Source: Roseovarius aestuarii
Lineage (GTDB): Bacteria; Pseudomonadota; Alphaproteobacteria; Rhodobacterales; Rhodobacteraceae
DNA length: 37,496 nucleotides
Assembly (NCBI GenBank): GCA_027214255.1
Contig: JAPWHL010000031.1
Coordinates: 1 to 37,496, forward strand
Direction of reading: 5' to 3'
Shown: positions 25,115 to 33,343 of the stretch, one piece after another
Position numbering within the stretch: the first letter of the stretch is position 1
Layout of the letters: each line of letters starts with the position of its first letter
Position numbers and translations under genes: made by a program
The notes under the pieces: generated by a model
Databases searched by the model: none
Told to the model about the DNA's origin: nothing
Seen by the model: only the letters and a program-made list of their open reading frames with translations

Positions 25115-25711
25115 ATGCAGTCTAACCGTAATCTGGGCGCGCTGATAGGCTCGCGTATATGTCACGACATGATTAGCCCGGTTGGTGCAATCGCCAACGG
25201 TCTCGAGCTTTTGACGCTGACAGGCGTGCCTAGCGGGCCAGAGATGGATTTGATTACCGGCAGCGCGGCACAGGCCAATGCGCGCATCAAGTATTTTCGT
25301 CTGGCCTTTGGTCTGGCCTGTGACGCACAGTTCATGTCAGCGGGCGAAATCACAGGCATTCTGAGCGACATCTACAAAGGTGCAATTGATCTGGAATGGC
25401 ATGTCGATACCCCCTTGGCGCGCCCGATCGCACAGGCCACAGTCCTTGGATTGATGTGCGCCGAACAGGCCGTACCTCATGGCGGCACATTGCATGTCTC
25501 CGGCACACCGGCCAGCCTGAAAATACAGGCCACAGGCACACGCCTGAACCCGAATGCAGACCATTGGGCGTTGCTGGACGCAGCGCTCCACACGCCCCCC
25601 GATATCCCGGCGGCGCAGGTGCAATTCGCCTTACTGCCCGAAATCCTGCGTGACCTTGGCCGCCCGCCACAGGTGGCGCTGAACGCGGATGCCGTTACCC
25701 TGCGCTTCTAG
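25115..25711 (+). CDS. chpT: Histidine phosphotransferase ChpT
   Basis: Phosphotransferase that passes phosphate from the hybrid kinase CckA to CtrA (and CpdR) in alphaproteobacteria. It has 198 residues. The phospho-accepting histidine is His17 in SRICHDMISPVGAIANGLEL, the typical dimerisation-helix motif. The C-terminal part is a degenerate ATPase-like domain without N/G boxes, as in ChpT. The start is ATG 25115, seven bases after GGGG; GTG 25112 is possible. It converges on proA with 34 bp between stops. Confidence 0.88.
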   Translation: MQSNRNLGALIGSRICHDMISPVGAIANGLELLTLTGVPSGPEMDLITGSAAQANARIKYFRLAFGLACDAQFMSAGEITGILSDIYKGAIDLEWHVDTPLARPIAQATVLGLMCAEQAVPHGGTLHVSGTPASLKIQATGTRLNPNADHWALLDAALHTPPDIPAAQVQFALLPEILRDLGRPPQVALNADAVTLRF

Positions 25712-25745
25712 CGGTTTCATCCGCGTCATCCGTATCGGTTGACCG

Positions 25746-27011
25746 TTAAGCGCGTATGGCCCCATCGCCGACCACAAGATACTTGAAACTGGTCAGCTGC
25801 GCCGCGCCCACCGGACCACGCGCATGCAGTTTGCCCGTCGCGATGCCGATTTCGGCCCCCATTCCAAACTCACCGCCATCCGCAAACTGTGTCGAGGCAT
25901 TGTGCATCACAATCGCACTGTCCACTTGGGCAAAAAACGTCCGCGCGGCGGTCTCGTCTTCGGTGATGATGCAATCGGTATGATGCGAGCCGTATTCCTC
26001 GATATGTCCAATCGCCAGCCCCAAATCGCCAACCACACGTGCGGCAACCACGCTGTCCAGATACTCATGCCCCCAATCGGATGCGCTGGCAGGCACCGTG
26101 CCTTCGATCGTTGCCAGCGTTTCGTCGGCGCGCACCTCAACCCCGGCCTTGATCAAGGCCCGGATCAGGTCATGGCCCAGCCCCCCGACCAGATCGCGGT
26201 GAATCAACAAGCATTCCACCGCACCACAAATGCCTGTACGGCGCGTCTTGGCGTTCAGCACCACGCGCATCGCCTTTTCGGGATCGGCCGCAGCATCAAC
26301 ATAGATGTGTACGATCCCTTCCAGATGCGCAAAGACCGGCACACGTGCCTCGCGTTGCACCAATCCAACCAGCCCCTTACCGCCGCGCGGCACGATCACG
26401 TCTATGGTGTCGGTCATGGTCAACATTTCAGACACGGCCGCGCGGTCACGTGTTGGCACCAACTGTATGGCTTCTTCGGGCAAACCGGCCTCGCGCAGGC
26501 CCTGCTTGAGGCAGGCGTGAATAGCACGCGAGCTGTGAAAGCTTTCAGATCCGCCGCGCAGGATCACTGCGTTGCCAGCTTTGAGGCACAGCGCGCCCGC
26601 ATCTGCCGTCACGTTTGGGCGGCTCTCATAGATCACACCGATCACCCCCAATGGCGTGCGCACACGGCGAATATTCAATCCCGAAGGCTGTTCCCATTCT
26701 TCCAGAACCTTACCGACCGGGTCATCCTGAGCTGCCACTGCGCGCAGGCCATTCGCTATGGCCTGAACCCGCGTTTCATCCAGCATCAGCCGATCCAGCA
26801 TTGCAGGGCTGAGATCCTTGTCGCGGGCTGCGGCCATGTCTTTGACGTTGGCCTCGATGATCGCGGCTCGGCGTGCCCACACCGCATCCGCAGCCCCATT
26901 CAGCGCAGCATTCTTGCGCGCGCTGTCGGTCACCGCCAATTCGGTTGCAGCGGCGCGGGCGCATACGCCGATCTGCGCCATCAGTGCCGGAATATCCTCA
27001 AGGTCTTTCAT
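25746..27011 (-). CDS. proA: Gamma-glutamyl phosphate reductase ProA
   Basis: Second enzyme of proline synthesis: NADPH-dependent reduction of gamma-glutamyl phosphate to the semialdehyde. It has 421 residues, normal length. Visible are RTPLGVIGVIYESRPNVTAD, GNAVILRGGSES, VIVPRGGKGLV, the catalytic cysteine in RRTGICGAVECLL, and the C-terminal EFGMGAEIGIATGKLHARGP. It lies 35 bp after proB on the same strand, forming a proB-proA unit downstream of obgE. Confidence 0.96.
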   Translation of the reverse strand: MKDLEDIPALMAQIGVCARAAATELAVTDSARKNAALNGAADAVWARRAAIIEANVKDMAAARDKDLSPAMLDRLMLDETRVQAIANGLRAVAAQDDPVGKVLEEWEQPSGLNIRRVRTPLGVIGVIYESRPNVTADAGALCLKAGNAVILRGGSESFHSSRAIHACLKQGLREAGLPEEAIQLVPTRDRAAVSEMLTMTDTIDVIVPRGGKGLVGLVQREARVPVFAHLEGIVHIYVDAAADPEKAMRVVLNAKTRRTGICGAVECLLIHRDLVGGLGHDLIRALIKAGVEVRADETLATIEGTVPASASDWGHEYLDSVVAARVVGDLGLAIGHIEEYGSHHTDCIITEDETAARTFFAQVDSAIVMHNASTQFADGGEFGMGAEIGIATGKLHARGPVGAAQLTSFKYLVVGDGAIRA

Positions 27012-27046
27012 TGTCGTTGCCTTTCAGAGAGCAGAATACGTTTAGA

Positions 27047-28153
27047 TCACGTGGCCATGTCGTCACGGTGAATCAGCGCCGCGCGCGCAGGATAGCCCAG
27101 AACCGGCTCAATAGCATCCGATCTGAGGCCTTTGATCAACGCGGCATCTTCGGATGTGTACCGCGTCAGGCCCAGACCCAGTTGTGCACCATCCGGCCCG
27201 ATGATTTCCACCGGATCACCCCGCCCGAAACTGCCCTGCACCGCCGTCACGCCAGCCGGCAGCAAGGAACTACCACGGGACATGGCACGCACCGCGCCCG
27301 CATCGACCTGTAGCTGACCTTTGGGTTTCATCGCGCCGATCCACGCTTTGCGCTTTTGTTGCGGAGTGCCTTGCGCCACGAACCACGTGGCGGCAGCACC
27401 GCGTTCCAGCGCAGATATGGGGCGTAGGGGCGAGCCTTCGGTAATCGCCATGTCACACCCCGCAGCCATCGCCGTGCGGGCCGCCATCAGCTTGGTCTTC
27501 ATGCCACCTTTGGACAGGCCCGACACTGCGTCACCCGCCATTGCCTCGATCTCGGGGGTGATCGCGTCGATCACATCAAATCGCCGGGCCGCCGGATCGC
27601 TGGCCGGATTGGCGGAATAAAAGCCGTCAACGTCGCTCAGCAGGATCAATTGATCCGCCCCGGCGGTCACTGCGACCTGCGCGGCCAGTCTGTCATTGTC
27701 GCCATATCGAATTTCATCGGTGGCAACGGTGTCATTCTCGTTCACGATGGGCACGGCGCCAAGGCGTACCAACTGTTCCAGCGTAGCACGCGAATTCAAG
27801 TAACGACGGCGGTCCGCGCTGTCTTCCAATGTCACCAGAACCTGAGCCGCCACCAAACCGTGGCGCGCCAATGCCGTGCCATATGCGCCAGCCAATCGGA
27901 TTTGCCCCACGGCGGCAGCTGCTTGGGATTGCTCCAACGTCAGATCCGTACGGGGCAGATTCAAGATCCCGCGCCCCAACGCGATCGATCCCGAAGACAC
28001 CAGTATCACTTCAATTCCGCGCGCGCGCAGGTCCGCAACGTCGTCGCTCAGCCCTTCCAGCCAGTCCGCACGCAGGTCGCCGGTGGAGCGGTCCACCAAC
28101 AAGGCCGACCCGACCTTTATGACCAGCCGACGCGCGTCGGCTACGGCCGCCAC
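27047..28153 (-). CDS. proB: Glutamate 5-kinase ProB
   Basis: First enzyme of proline synthesis: phosphorylation of glutamate. It has 368 residues. The amino acid kinase domain shows RLVIKVGSALLV, VILVSSGSIALGRG, PIVNENDTVATDEI-type substrate loop (D-N-D-R-L-A-A after it) and SGLSKGGMKTKL. It is followed by a PUA domain in about the last 85 residues (LQVDAGAVRAMSRGSSLLPA). Its start overlaps the 3' end of obgE by 13 bases, so translation may be coupled. Feedback inhibition by proline is usual for the family but not visible here. Confidence 0.95.
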   Translation of the reverse strand: MAAVADARRLVIKVGSALLVDRSTGDLRADWLEGLSDDVADLRARGIEVILVSSGSIALGRGILNLPRTDLTLEQSQAAAAVGQIRLAGAYGTALARHGLVAAQVLVTLEDSADRRRYLNSRATLEQLVRLGAVPIVNENDTVATDEIRYGDNDRLAAQVAVTAGADQLILLSDVDGFYSANPASDPAARRFDVIDAITPEIEAMAGDAVSGLSKGGMKTKLMAARTAMAAGCDMAITEGSPLRPISALERGAAATWFVAQGTPQQKRKAWIGAMKPKGQLQVDAGAVRAMSRGSSLLPAGVTAVQGSFGRGDPVEIIGPDGAQLGLGLTRYTSEDAALIKGLRSDAIEPVLGYPARAALIHRDDMAT

Positions 28154-29178
28154 GGCTCGGGCTCGTCTTCGGGCAGGCGATGGCGCAGACGGTCTTCGTC
28201 GATCTCAGAGCGCAAGGCGCGCAACACATCAACGACACCTTCGCGCGACACGCCCGACATCGTCATAACCGGCCCACCGCTTGCTTTTTCAAGCGCGGCC
28301 TTGGCGTCGGCCAATTGGTCTTCGTCCAGCGCGTCAATCTTGTTCAGAACGGTCACGCGCGGTTTGGCCGACAGCGGGCCATCATAGGCCTCAACCTCGG
28401 TGATAATGGTCTGGTAATCTTCGGCGACGGTTTCAGAAGTACCGTCAATCAGGTGCAACAACACCGCGCAACGCTCGACATGACCCAAGAACAGATCACC
28501 AAGGCCCCTGCCCTCGCTCGCGCCCTCGATTAGGCCCGGGATATCAGCCACGACGAATTCCACATTATCCACGCCAACGACGCCCAGATTGGGGTGCAAC
28601 GTGGTAAAGGGATAGTCCGCAATCTTTGGCCGCGCATTCGAGGTGCTGGCCAGAAACGTGGATTTCCCGGCATTGGGCAGGCCCAAAAGGCCGACATCCG
28701 CAATCAGTTTCAGCCGCAGCCAAATGGTGCGCTCGACACCTTCTTGACCGGGGTTGGCGCGGCGCGGGGCCTGATTGGTCGAAGACTTGAAATGCAGGTT
28801 GCCAAAACCGCCATTACCACCACGCGCCAATTGCACACGCTGGCCCAGTTCGGTCATGTCCGCGATCACCGTTTCCTGATCTTCGTCAAGAATTTCGGTG
28901 CCAACAGGCACGCGTAGCACAATGTCATCACCGTCTTTGCCTGTGCGCTGCTTGCCCATACCAGGCTGGCCACTGCGGGCAAAGAAATGCTGTTGATAAC
29001 GGAAATCGATCAGCGTGTTCAGCCCATCAACCGCCTCGGCAAAAACCGAGCCGCCGTTACCGCCGTCACCCCCGTCGGGTCCGCCGTATTCAATGTATTT
29101 TTCCCGGCGAAAGCTGACACAGCCCCCACCGCCGCCGCCCGAACGGATATAGACTTTGGCGAGATCAAGAAACTTCAT
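28141..29178 (-). CDS. obgE: GTPase ObgE/CgtA
   Basis: Essential ribosome-associated GTPase involved in 50S assembly and growth control. It has 345 residues. The glycine-rich Obg domain is at the N-terminus (MKFLDLAKVYIRSGGGGGGC, then GGPDGGDGGNGGSV). It is followed by the G domain: G1 GLPNAGKS, G3 DIPGLIEGASEGRGLG, G4 NKID. The C-terminal domain is short, as in Rhodobacterales. The order rplU-rpmA ... obgE is the widespread arrangement, here with a GNAT gene inserted between rpmA and obgE. It overlaps proB. Confidence 0.96.
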   Translation of the reverse strand: MKFLDLAKVYIRSGGGGGGCVSFRREKYIEYGGPDGGDGGNGGSVFAEAVDGLNTLIDFRYQQHFFARSGQPGMGKQRTGKDGDDIVLRVPVGTEILDEDQETVIADMTELGQRVQLARGGNGGFGNLHFKSSTNQAPRRANPGQEGVERTIWLRLKLIADVGLLGLPNAGKSTFLASTSNARPKIADYPFTTLHPNLGVVGVDNVEFVVADIPGLIEGASEGRGLGDLFLGHVERCAVLLHLIDGTSETVAEDYQTIITEVEAYDGPLSAKPRVTVLNKIDALDEDQLADAKAALEKASGGPVMTMSGVSREGVVDVLRALRSEIDEDRLRHRLPEDEPEPWRP

Positions 29179-29262
29179 GGGGCGTCCATAGACTGTTGCG
29201 GGGGCCGGCTCAATCGTGTTCTGCGGCCCACGGCATAGGGTTGGAATTTTGTGCCATCGGGA

Positions 29263-29802
29263 TCACCCCGATTTCAGACTGTATGTCCAGGTCGGCAACG
29301 TGGCACCGCGCGCGACGCAATAGCCTTCGGCATCACCAAGATACTGGAAACCGCAGCGCGTCAATACCCGCGCCGAGGGAGAATTGTCCTGAAACACACT
29401 GGCGCAAAACACCCGCGTGCCACAAGGATTGGCCGAGATCAGCTTCTGCGTGGCCTCGGTTGCGACACCGGTGTTCCAAAACTGCGGTGCCACCCAAAAG
29501 CCAAGTTCGCTAACCCCGCCATCCGAGTGCTTAAGCAACACCACCCCCAGAACCTCGGGGCCACCGCTTTTGGTGGCGTCGATTGCCCACGCATCTTCTG
29601 TGCGATCCGCAGCATTCACGCGTGAAACATATGCCTCGGTCGCGCCGGGCGGCAACGGATGCGGGATCGTTCCCGTCATCTGGGCCACACGTTTGTCACC
29701 GGTATGCATCGCGATCAGCCCCGCGTCCGACGTCCGCAAAGGACGCAGGGTAAAACGCTGGGTCTCAATCACCGGGCGTGTTTCAATCGTTTCTACTTTC
29801 AT
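29263..29802 (-). CDS. GNAT-family N-acetyltransferase (RimJ/RimL type)
   Basis: A protein of 179 residues. It has the pattern of the RimJ/RimL subfamily: ETQRFTLRPLRTSDA at the N-terminus, GVVLLKHSDGGVSELGFWV, the acetyl-CoA loop region around FWNTGVATEA, and SVFQDNSPSARVLTRCGFQY near the end. The acceptor cannot be told from sequence. A very strong ribosome-binding site (GGAGGAGGAGAGGC) precedes the start. It lies between rpmA and obgE, 84 bp before obgE. Confidence 0.85.
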   Translation of the reverse strand: MKVETIETRPVIETQRFTLRPLRTSDAGLIAMHTGDKRVAQMTGTIPHPLPPGATEAYVSRVNAADRTEDAWAIDATKSGGPEVLGVVLLKHSDGGVSELGFWVAPQFWNTGVATEATQKLISANPCGTRVFCASVFQDNSPSARVLTRCGFQYLGDAEGYCVARGATLPTWTYSLKSG

Positions 29803-29998
29803 GCCTCTCCTCCTCCGAGCCGCACGTGGTCACCCAGTACCACCAAACTGGTGGCGTTGGGTCTGTCTTATCAAAGGTCGGGCGCCACCGCCGCCCTGCA
29901 TTCTGGCCCTCGATACATATTGGGTTGGAACAAGACCCGATCAACGCCTCCCCGCGTGCGATTTGGTCTAATTCATCCGGTAATGTTGCGGACCTACG

Positions 29999-30028
29999 AA
30001 AAAGGGGACCGGCCTGCGCCGATCCCCT
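29999..30028 (-). terminator. Rho-independent terminator downstream of rpmA
   Basis: On the minus strand AGGGGATCGGC-GCAG-GCCGGTCCCCT forms an 11-bp stem (one G-T pair, 30028-30003) followed by TTTTT. It lies about 30 bp past the rpmA stop. The GNAT gene downstream is therefore probably transcribed from its own promoter in 29803-29998. Confidence 0.85.
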
Positions 30029-30057
30029 GTTGTTCTATCAAAAACCTTAAGGTCGAC

Positions 30058-30327
30058 TTACTCGGCGGCCTCCGCCACAGGCAGGACCGAAATAAAGGTA
30101 CGGCCCTTGAGGCCTTTGTGGAATTTCACGTTGCCTTCGACAGTCGCGAAAATCGTGTGGTCACGGCCCAGACCTACGCCTTCGCCCGGCCACATTTTTG
30201 TGCCACGCTGACGCATGATGATGTTGCCAGGAATGACGGATTCGCCACCGTATTTCTTGACGCCAAGACGACGACCCGCGCTGTCGCGGCCGTTCCGGGA
30301 TGAGCCGCCTGCTTTTTTATGTGCCAT
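30058..30327 (-). CDS. rpmA: 50S ribosomal protein L27
   Basis: An 89-residue ribosomal protein whose N-terminus reaches the peptidyl transferase centre. The start MAHKKAGGSSRNGRDSAGRR and the following LGVKKYGGESV, GNIIMRQRG and FATVEGNVKF are canonical, with no N-terminal pre-sequence of the Firmicutes type. The C-terminus has an extra acidic tail (VAEAAE). It lies 11 bp after rplU. Confidence 0.97.
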   Translation of the reverse strand: MAHKKAGGSSRNGRDSAGRRLGVKKYGGESVIPGNIIMRQRGTKMWPGEGVGLGRDHTIFATVEGNVKFHKGLKGRTFISVLPVAEAAE

Positions 30328-30338
30328 TTGGTCTCTCC

Positions 30339-31007
30339 TTAGCCTTTAATCTTTTCTTGAGCCTGAGCGATCCAGCCTTCACGCTCGATCCGGCCCTTGA
30401 ACGACAGTTTCTCGTCCATATCAGCTACGTCTTCGGGCGTCCATGCCGCGACTTGCGCGAATGAGGTCACACCGTTTTCATGCAGCTTCTTTTCCAGTGC
30501 AGGACCGACGCCCGACAATTCCTTCAGGTCGTCTGCCGCGCCGCTAGCGGCCTTGGCCGCTTTGGCTGGCTTTGCGGCTTTCTCGGCCTTGGCAGGCTTT
30601 TCTGCTTTCTTGGCAGGTTTGTCGCCCGCTGCCAAAGCAGCCGCAGACACCGAACCAGCGCCGATTGCTGCTTTGACGCCGGACTTGTCCGCGCCTTTGT
30701 CCAGAATGTCAGTCACGCGCAGCAGGGTCAGCTGTTGACGGTGGCCCTTGGTACGCTGGCTGCCGTGCTTACGGCGGCGTTTGACAAAGTGGATAACCTT
30801 GTCGCCTTTGATCTGATCGACGACTTCGGCCTGTACAGCAGCACCGTCAACCAGAGGCGCGCCGACAACCGGGCTATCGCCACCCAGCATCAGAATTTCG
30901 TTGAATTGAACCTTTTCGCCCGCATCGGCGGCCAGTTTCTCGACACGCAGCAAATCGCCCGACTGGACCTTATACTGCTTGCCACCGGTTTTCAGAACCG
31001 CAAACAT
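30339..31007 (-). CDS. rplU: 50S ribosomal protein L21 fused to a helix-hairpin-helix C-terminal domain
   Basis: L21 is normally about 103 residues; this protein has 222. Residues 1-103 are a standard L21 (MFAVLKTGGKQYKVQSGDLL, FVKRRRKHGSQRTKGHRQQ). Then comes an Ala/Lys-rich linker (about 123-156, AKKAEKPAK-type repeats). Residues 160-222 form a helix-hairpin-helix-like domain (LKELSGVGPALEKKLHENGV, then LSFKGRIEREGWIAQA) resembling the tail of some NuoE proteins. Such fusions are known in Rhodobacterales; the role of the tail is unknown. The start at 31007 matches L21; an ATG at 31025 is upstream. Confidence 0.93.
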   Translation of the reverse strand: MFAVLKTGGKQYKVQSGDLLRVEKLAADAGEKVQFNEILMLGGDSPVVGAPLVDGAAVQAEVVDQIKGDKVIHFVKRRRKHGSQRTKGHRQQLTLLRVTDILDKGADKSGVKAAIGAGSVSAAALAAGDKPAKKAEKPAKAEKAAKPAKAAKAASGAADDLKELSGVGPALEKKLHENGVTSFAQVAAWTPEDVADMDEKLSFKGRIEREGWIAQAQEKIKG

Positions 31008-31143
31008 CTGTCTTTCCTTCGTCATTTTCGCGTCATCCGGCCCCCTTGCGGGTGTTCACGGCTCAAAAGCCACCTTAAACAGCGCGCCACACTGGCGTCA
31101 TAGATATAAACCCCGAAGCAGGAGAACCCCGCCGGGATGCGCG

Positions 31144-31172
31144 CTTATCGGGGGTCCGCCCGCGCAAGTCAA
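31144..31172 (-). promoter_or_regulatory. Candidate sigma-70 promoter of rplU-rpmA
   Basis: Minus strand TTGACT (31172-31167), 17 bases, GATAAG (31149-31144). Transcription would start about 130 bases before rplU, leaving a leader long enough for control. The spacing and -35 box are good; the -10 is imperfect. Confidence 0.5.
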
Positions 31173-31248
31173 GCGCCTTTTCCCGACGCCCCCGATGATG
31201 CGCGACCCTCCAGAAGGAGCAAAGCTAAAACACGTACCAGATATGGTT

Positions 31249-32097
31249 CTATAGTGGCGCGCTGGTCAGATGTTCAGCCGCAGCACGGGCCAGAAGATAG
31301 GACAGTTGGTCATACATCCGGTTGAATCCGATAAACAACGCCCGATTCAGATCCCGCCCTTCGGGGGTGCGCCACATCGCGGCATATTCCGCCAGTTCGT
31401 CTTTATCTAACGGAGCATAGGCCAGCATCAAGAACGCCATCAGCCATTCTCGCGTATCGGTGCGCGTGGCCTCTTCTTGGGCCCAGACATCTCCCAGAAT
31501 ATCGTCCTCACCCAGATCCGAGGCTCCGCCATCGACCAGCCCTCGCAAAAACAACAGGTTGGCATTCAGCGTTCCTGCGACATTCAACTCTACCAGATCG
31601 CTATCTTCAATCATTTGCGCAATTTGATCGCGCAGCTCGGCGCGCGGGCCGTCCATCAAAACCGCAGCCTGTCGCGCGGCGGCCATTGCGTCGGCCTCGA
31701 TCGCCTCATCCATGAAAGCGCGGCGCGCGCCAAGTTCCAGCGTAATAATGCGCTGCCCAATAGGCGCGGTGTAAAAGGCCAACAAAGGGGCCAGATCCGT
31801 GTCGCGCAGCGCCTCGCGCATTCCCTGCTCTACCACACCCCGCATCCTATCGGCGTCGTGAATATCCGACACCGTGCGCGCCCAACTGTCCAGGTCCGCA
31901 TCCGGCATCAAATCCTGAGCAATCTGCGCTCCGTAAATCACACCCTCGGCACGCATCACATCGGCATTGCCCGCAATGTCCAACGCTTGAAACAATGCCT
32001 CAATCTGTGCTGGATGATCCTCGGCCCGTCCCGGCCCGACCACCAACATCAACGCGGTCATAAGCCCAAAAAGGCGCAAAGCCCATCGCATCGTCAC
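31249..32097 (-). CDS. DUF2059 family exported protein (second of tandem pair)
   Basis: A protein of 282 residues with a signal peptide (MRWALRLFGLMTALMLVV..GRA-E) that would send it to the periplasm. DUF2059-like helical repeats follow, with the phrase LLAFYTAPIGQRIITLELGA typical of the family (F-Y-x-T/S-x-x-G-x-x). The start at 32097 overlaps the upstream stop by four bases (ATGA). It seems to be a paralogue of the preceding gene. No enzyme motif is seen; function unknown. Confidence 0.75.
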   Translation of the reverse strand: MTMRWALRLFGLMTALMLVVGPGRAEDHPAQIEALFQALDIAGNADVMRAEGVIYGAQIAQDLMPDADLDSWARTVSDIHDADRMRGVVEQGMREALRDTDLAPLLAFYTAPIGQRIITLELGARRAFMDEAIEADAMAAARQAAVLMDGPRAELRDQIAQMIEDSDLVELNVAGTLNANLLFLRGLVDGGASDLGEDDILGDVWAQEEATRTDTREWLMAFLMLAYAPLDKDELAEYAAMWRTPEGRDLNRALFIGFNRMYDQLSYLLARAAAEHLTSAPL

Positions 32098-32978
32098 AAT
32101 GCCTGTCCCGGGTGCAAATTGGCCATCCTGCCGGCCAGAACCTCGAACCGGTTGGCCATCACCTCAAACTGGATCGCGTTCATCAACTCATACAGTTGCT
32201 GCATTTTCGGGTCTTCCAACGCAGCCACATAAACGCTCAAATCCGCTGACGAGATGTCTTTATATGTAAAAGCAGCATTCCTTAACGCGTTGGCCTTTAA
32301 CGTTTCACGCAGTTCGCCGTCCTGTTCAGCCAGCAACGCGCGCAATGTCGCCTCGTCAAAGCCGCCCACCAAAATTCCCGCCGCAGATGCCGCCATCAAA
32401 AACCGCACCTGAACTTCGCGCACCGCGATCAACCCGACAGAGTTACTGTCAATCGCCGTGACCAGCCGCTCCAGCACCGACCGCCGCCCCTGATCCGCGC
32501 GATCCAGCAGACCCGCGCCTTCATCCAGTTTCGCCTCGTCATCTTCAACCATGTGCGACGCATTCTCGACCGCGACCAACTGTTGCCCCAGATCCGAGCC
32601 ATAAAATTCGGCCGCATGGTGCAACACCTCATCCGATAGCGTCTTTTCCAGAATATCCAGCGCCATGCCCCGCATCACATTCGGGGCAAACACCTCTTCG
32701 GCCATGCGCGACCAATCCGCGCCAAAATCTTCGGCCTGCATCCCCAGCATCATCGGCGCATCCCTTGCCGCAAGGGCAATACTATCCAGTGCAACGTCAA
32801 AGCCCGTGACCTGCAAGAACGCTTGCAACCGATCCCGTGCATCCGCCTGCGTCTGGGACTCTATAGGTATCAACGAAACCTGCGCCTGCGCCCCCCCCTG
32901 CACAAACGGTCCGCTGCCGGTCAATGCCACGGCAAGTACCATCGCCCGCACTGCCCCGAAACCTACCCAGCCTTGCAT
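32094..32978 (-). CDS. DUF2059 family exported protein (first of tandem pair)
   Basis: A protein of 294 residues from 32978, placed seven bases after GGAGG; ATG 32981 is equally in frame. The first 30 residues form a signal peptide ending near GGAQA. The body has the DUF2059-like helical pattern: VLHHAAEFYGSDLGQQLVAV parallels the F-Y-x-S-x-x-G-x-x-L motif of the next gene. An acidic helical middle (VEDDEAKLDEGAGLLDRADQ) follows. Its stop overlaps the start of the second DUF2059 gene. Function unknown. Confidence 0.75.
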   Translation of the reverse strand: MQGWVGFGAVRAMVLAVALTGSGPFVQGGAQAQVSLIPIESQTQADARDRLQAFLQVTGFDVALDSIALAARDAPMMLGMQAEDFGADWSRMAEEVFAPNVMRGMALDILEKTLSDEVLHHAAEFYGSDLGQQLVAVENASHMVEDDEAKLDEGAGLLDRADQGRRSVLERLVTAIDSNSVGLIAVREVQVRFLMAASAAGILVGGFDEATLRALLAEQDGELRETLKANALRNAAFTYKDISSADLSVYVAALEDPKMQQLYELMNAIQFEVMANRFEVLAGRMANLHPGQAL

Positions 32979-33107
32979 CATCAATCCTCCTGCCAACAGG
33001 TTAGAACGCCACTTCCCCCGGACCCTATGCAGTTTCTCGCCCGAAACAATGCAAAACCCCTTGTCTCGCCGCACAAAGGTCATTACACGCCCGCCTACGA
33101 TCCCCGC

Positions 33108-33197
33108 GGAGAGGTGCCGGAGTGGTCGAACGGGGCGGTCTCGAAAACCGTTGAGCCTGCAAGGGTTCCCAGGGTTCGAATCCCTGTCTCTCCGCCA
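33108..33197 (+). tRNA. tRNA-Ser (anticodon CGA)
   Basis: A 90-nt class II tRNA with an encoded CCA end (33195-33197). Acceptor GGAGAGG/TCTCTCC, anticodon loop CTCGAAA (anticodon CGA, reading TCG), a long variable arm and T-loop GGTTCGAATCC are clear. It is immediately upstream of an integrase gene reading away from it, so its 3' half is the likely attachment site. Confidence 0.96.
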
Positions 33198-33199
33198 CG

Positions 33200-33222
33200 A
33201 TCGCCTTCAGTGGCGATTTTTT
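33200..33222 (+). terminator. Terminator of tRNA-Ser
   Basis: ATCGCC-TTCAGT-GGCGAT followed by a run of T (33217-33222), two bases after the encoded CCA end. Confidence 0.75.
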
Positions 33223-33283
33223 CTTCCAACATTATCAAACACATATACCGAAAACATCAGGAAGCACCGCCTGCTATTCTTGA

Positions 33284-33319
33284 TTTGCTACGCATTTTGC
33301 ACCACATTTTGCTACACAT
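33284..33319 (+). repeat. Three 12-bp direct repeats upstream of the integrase
   Basis: TTTGCTACGCAT, TTTGCACCACAT and TTTGCTACACAT follow head to tail without spacing, 24 bp before the integrase ATG and about 90 bp after the tRNA. They have the form of arm-type sites for a tyrosine recombinase or its directionality factor, or of an operator controlling the integrase gene. Confidence 0.7.
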
Positions 33320-33343
33320 TTCATCTGCTTGTGGAGGTGCCTC

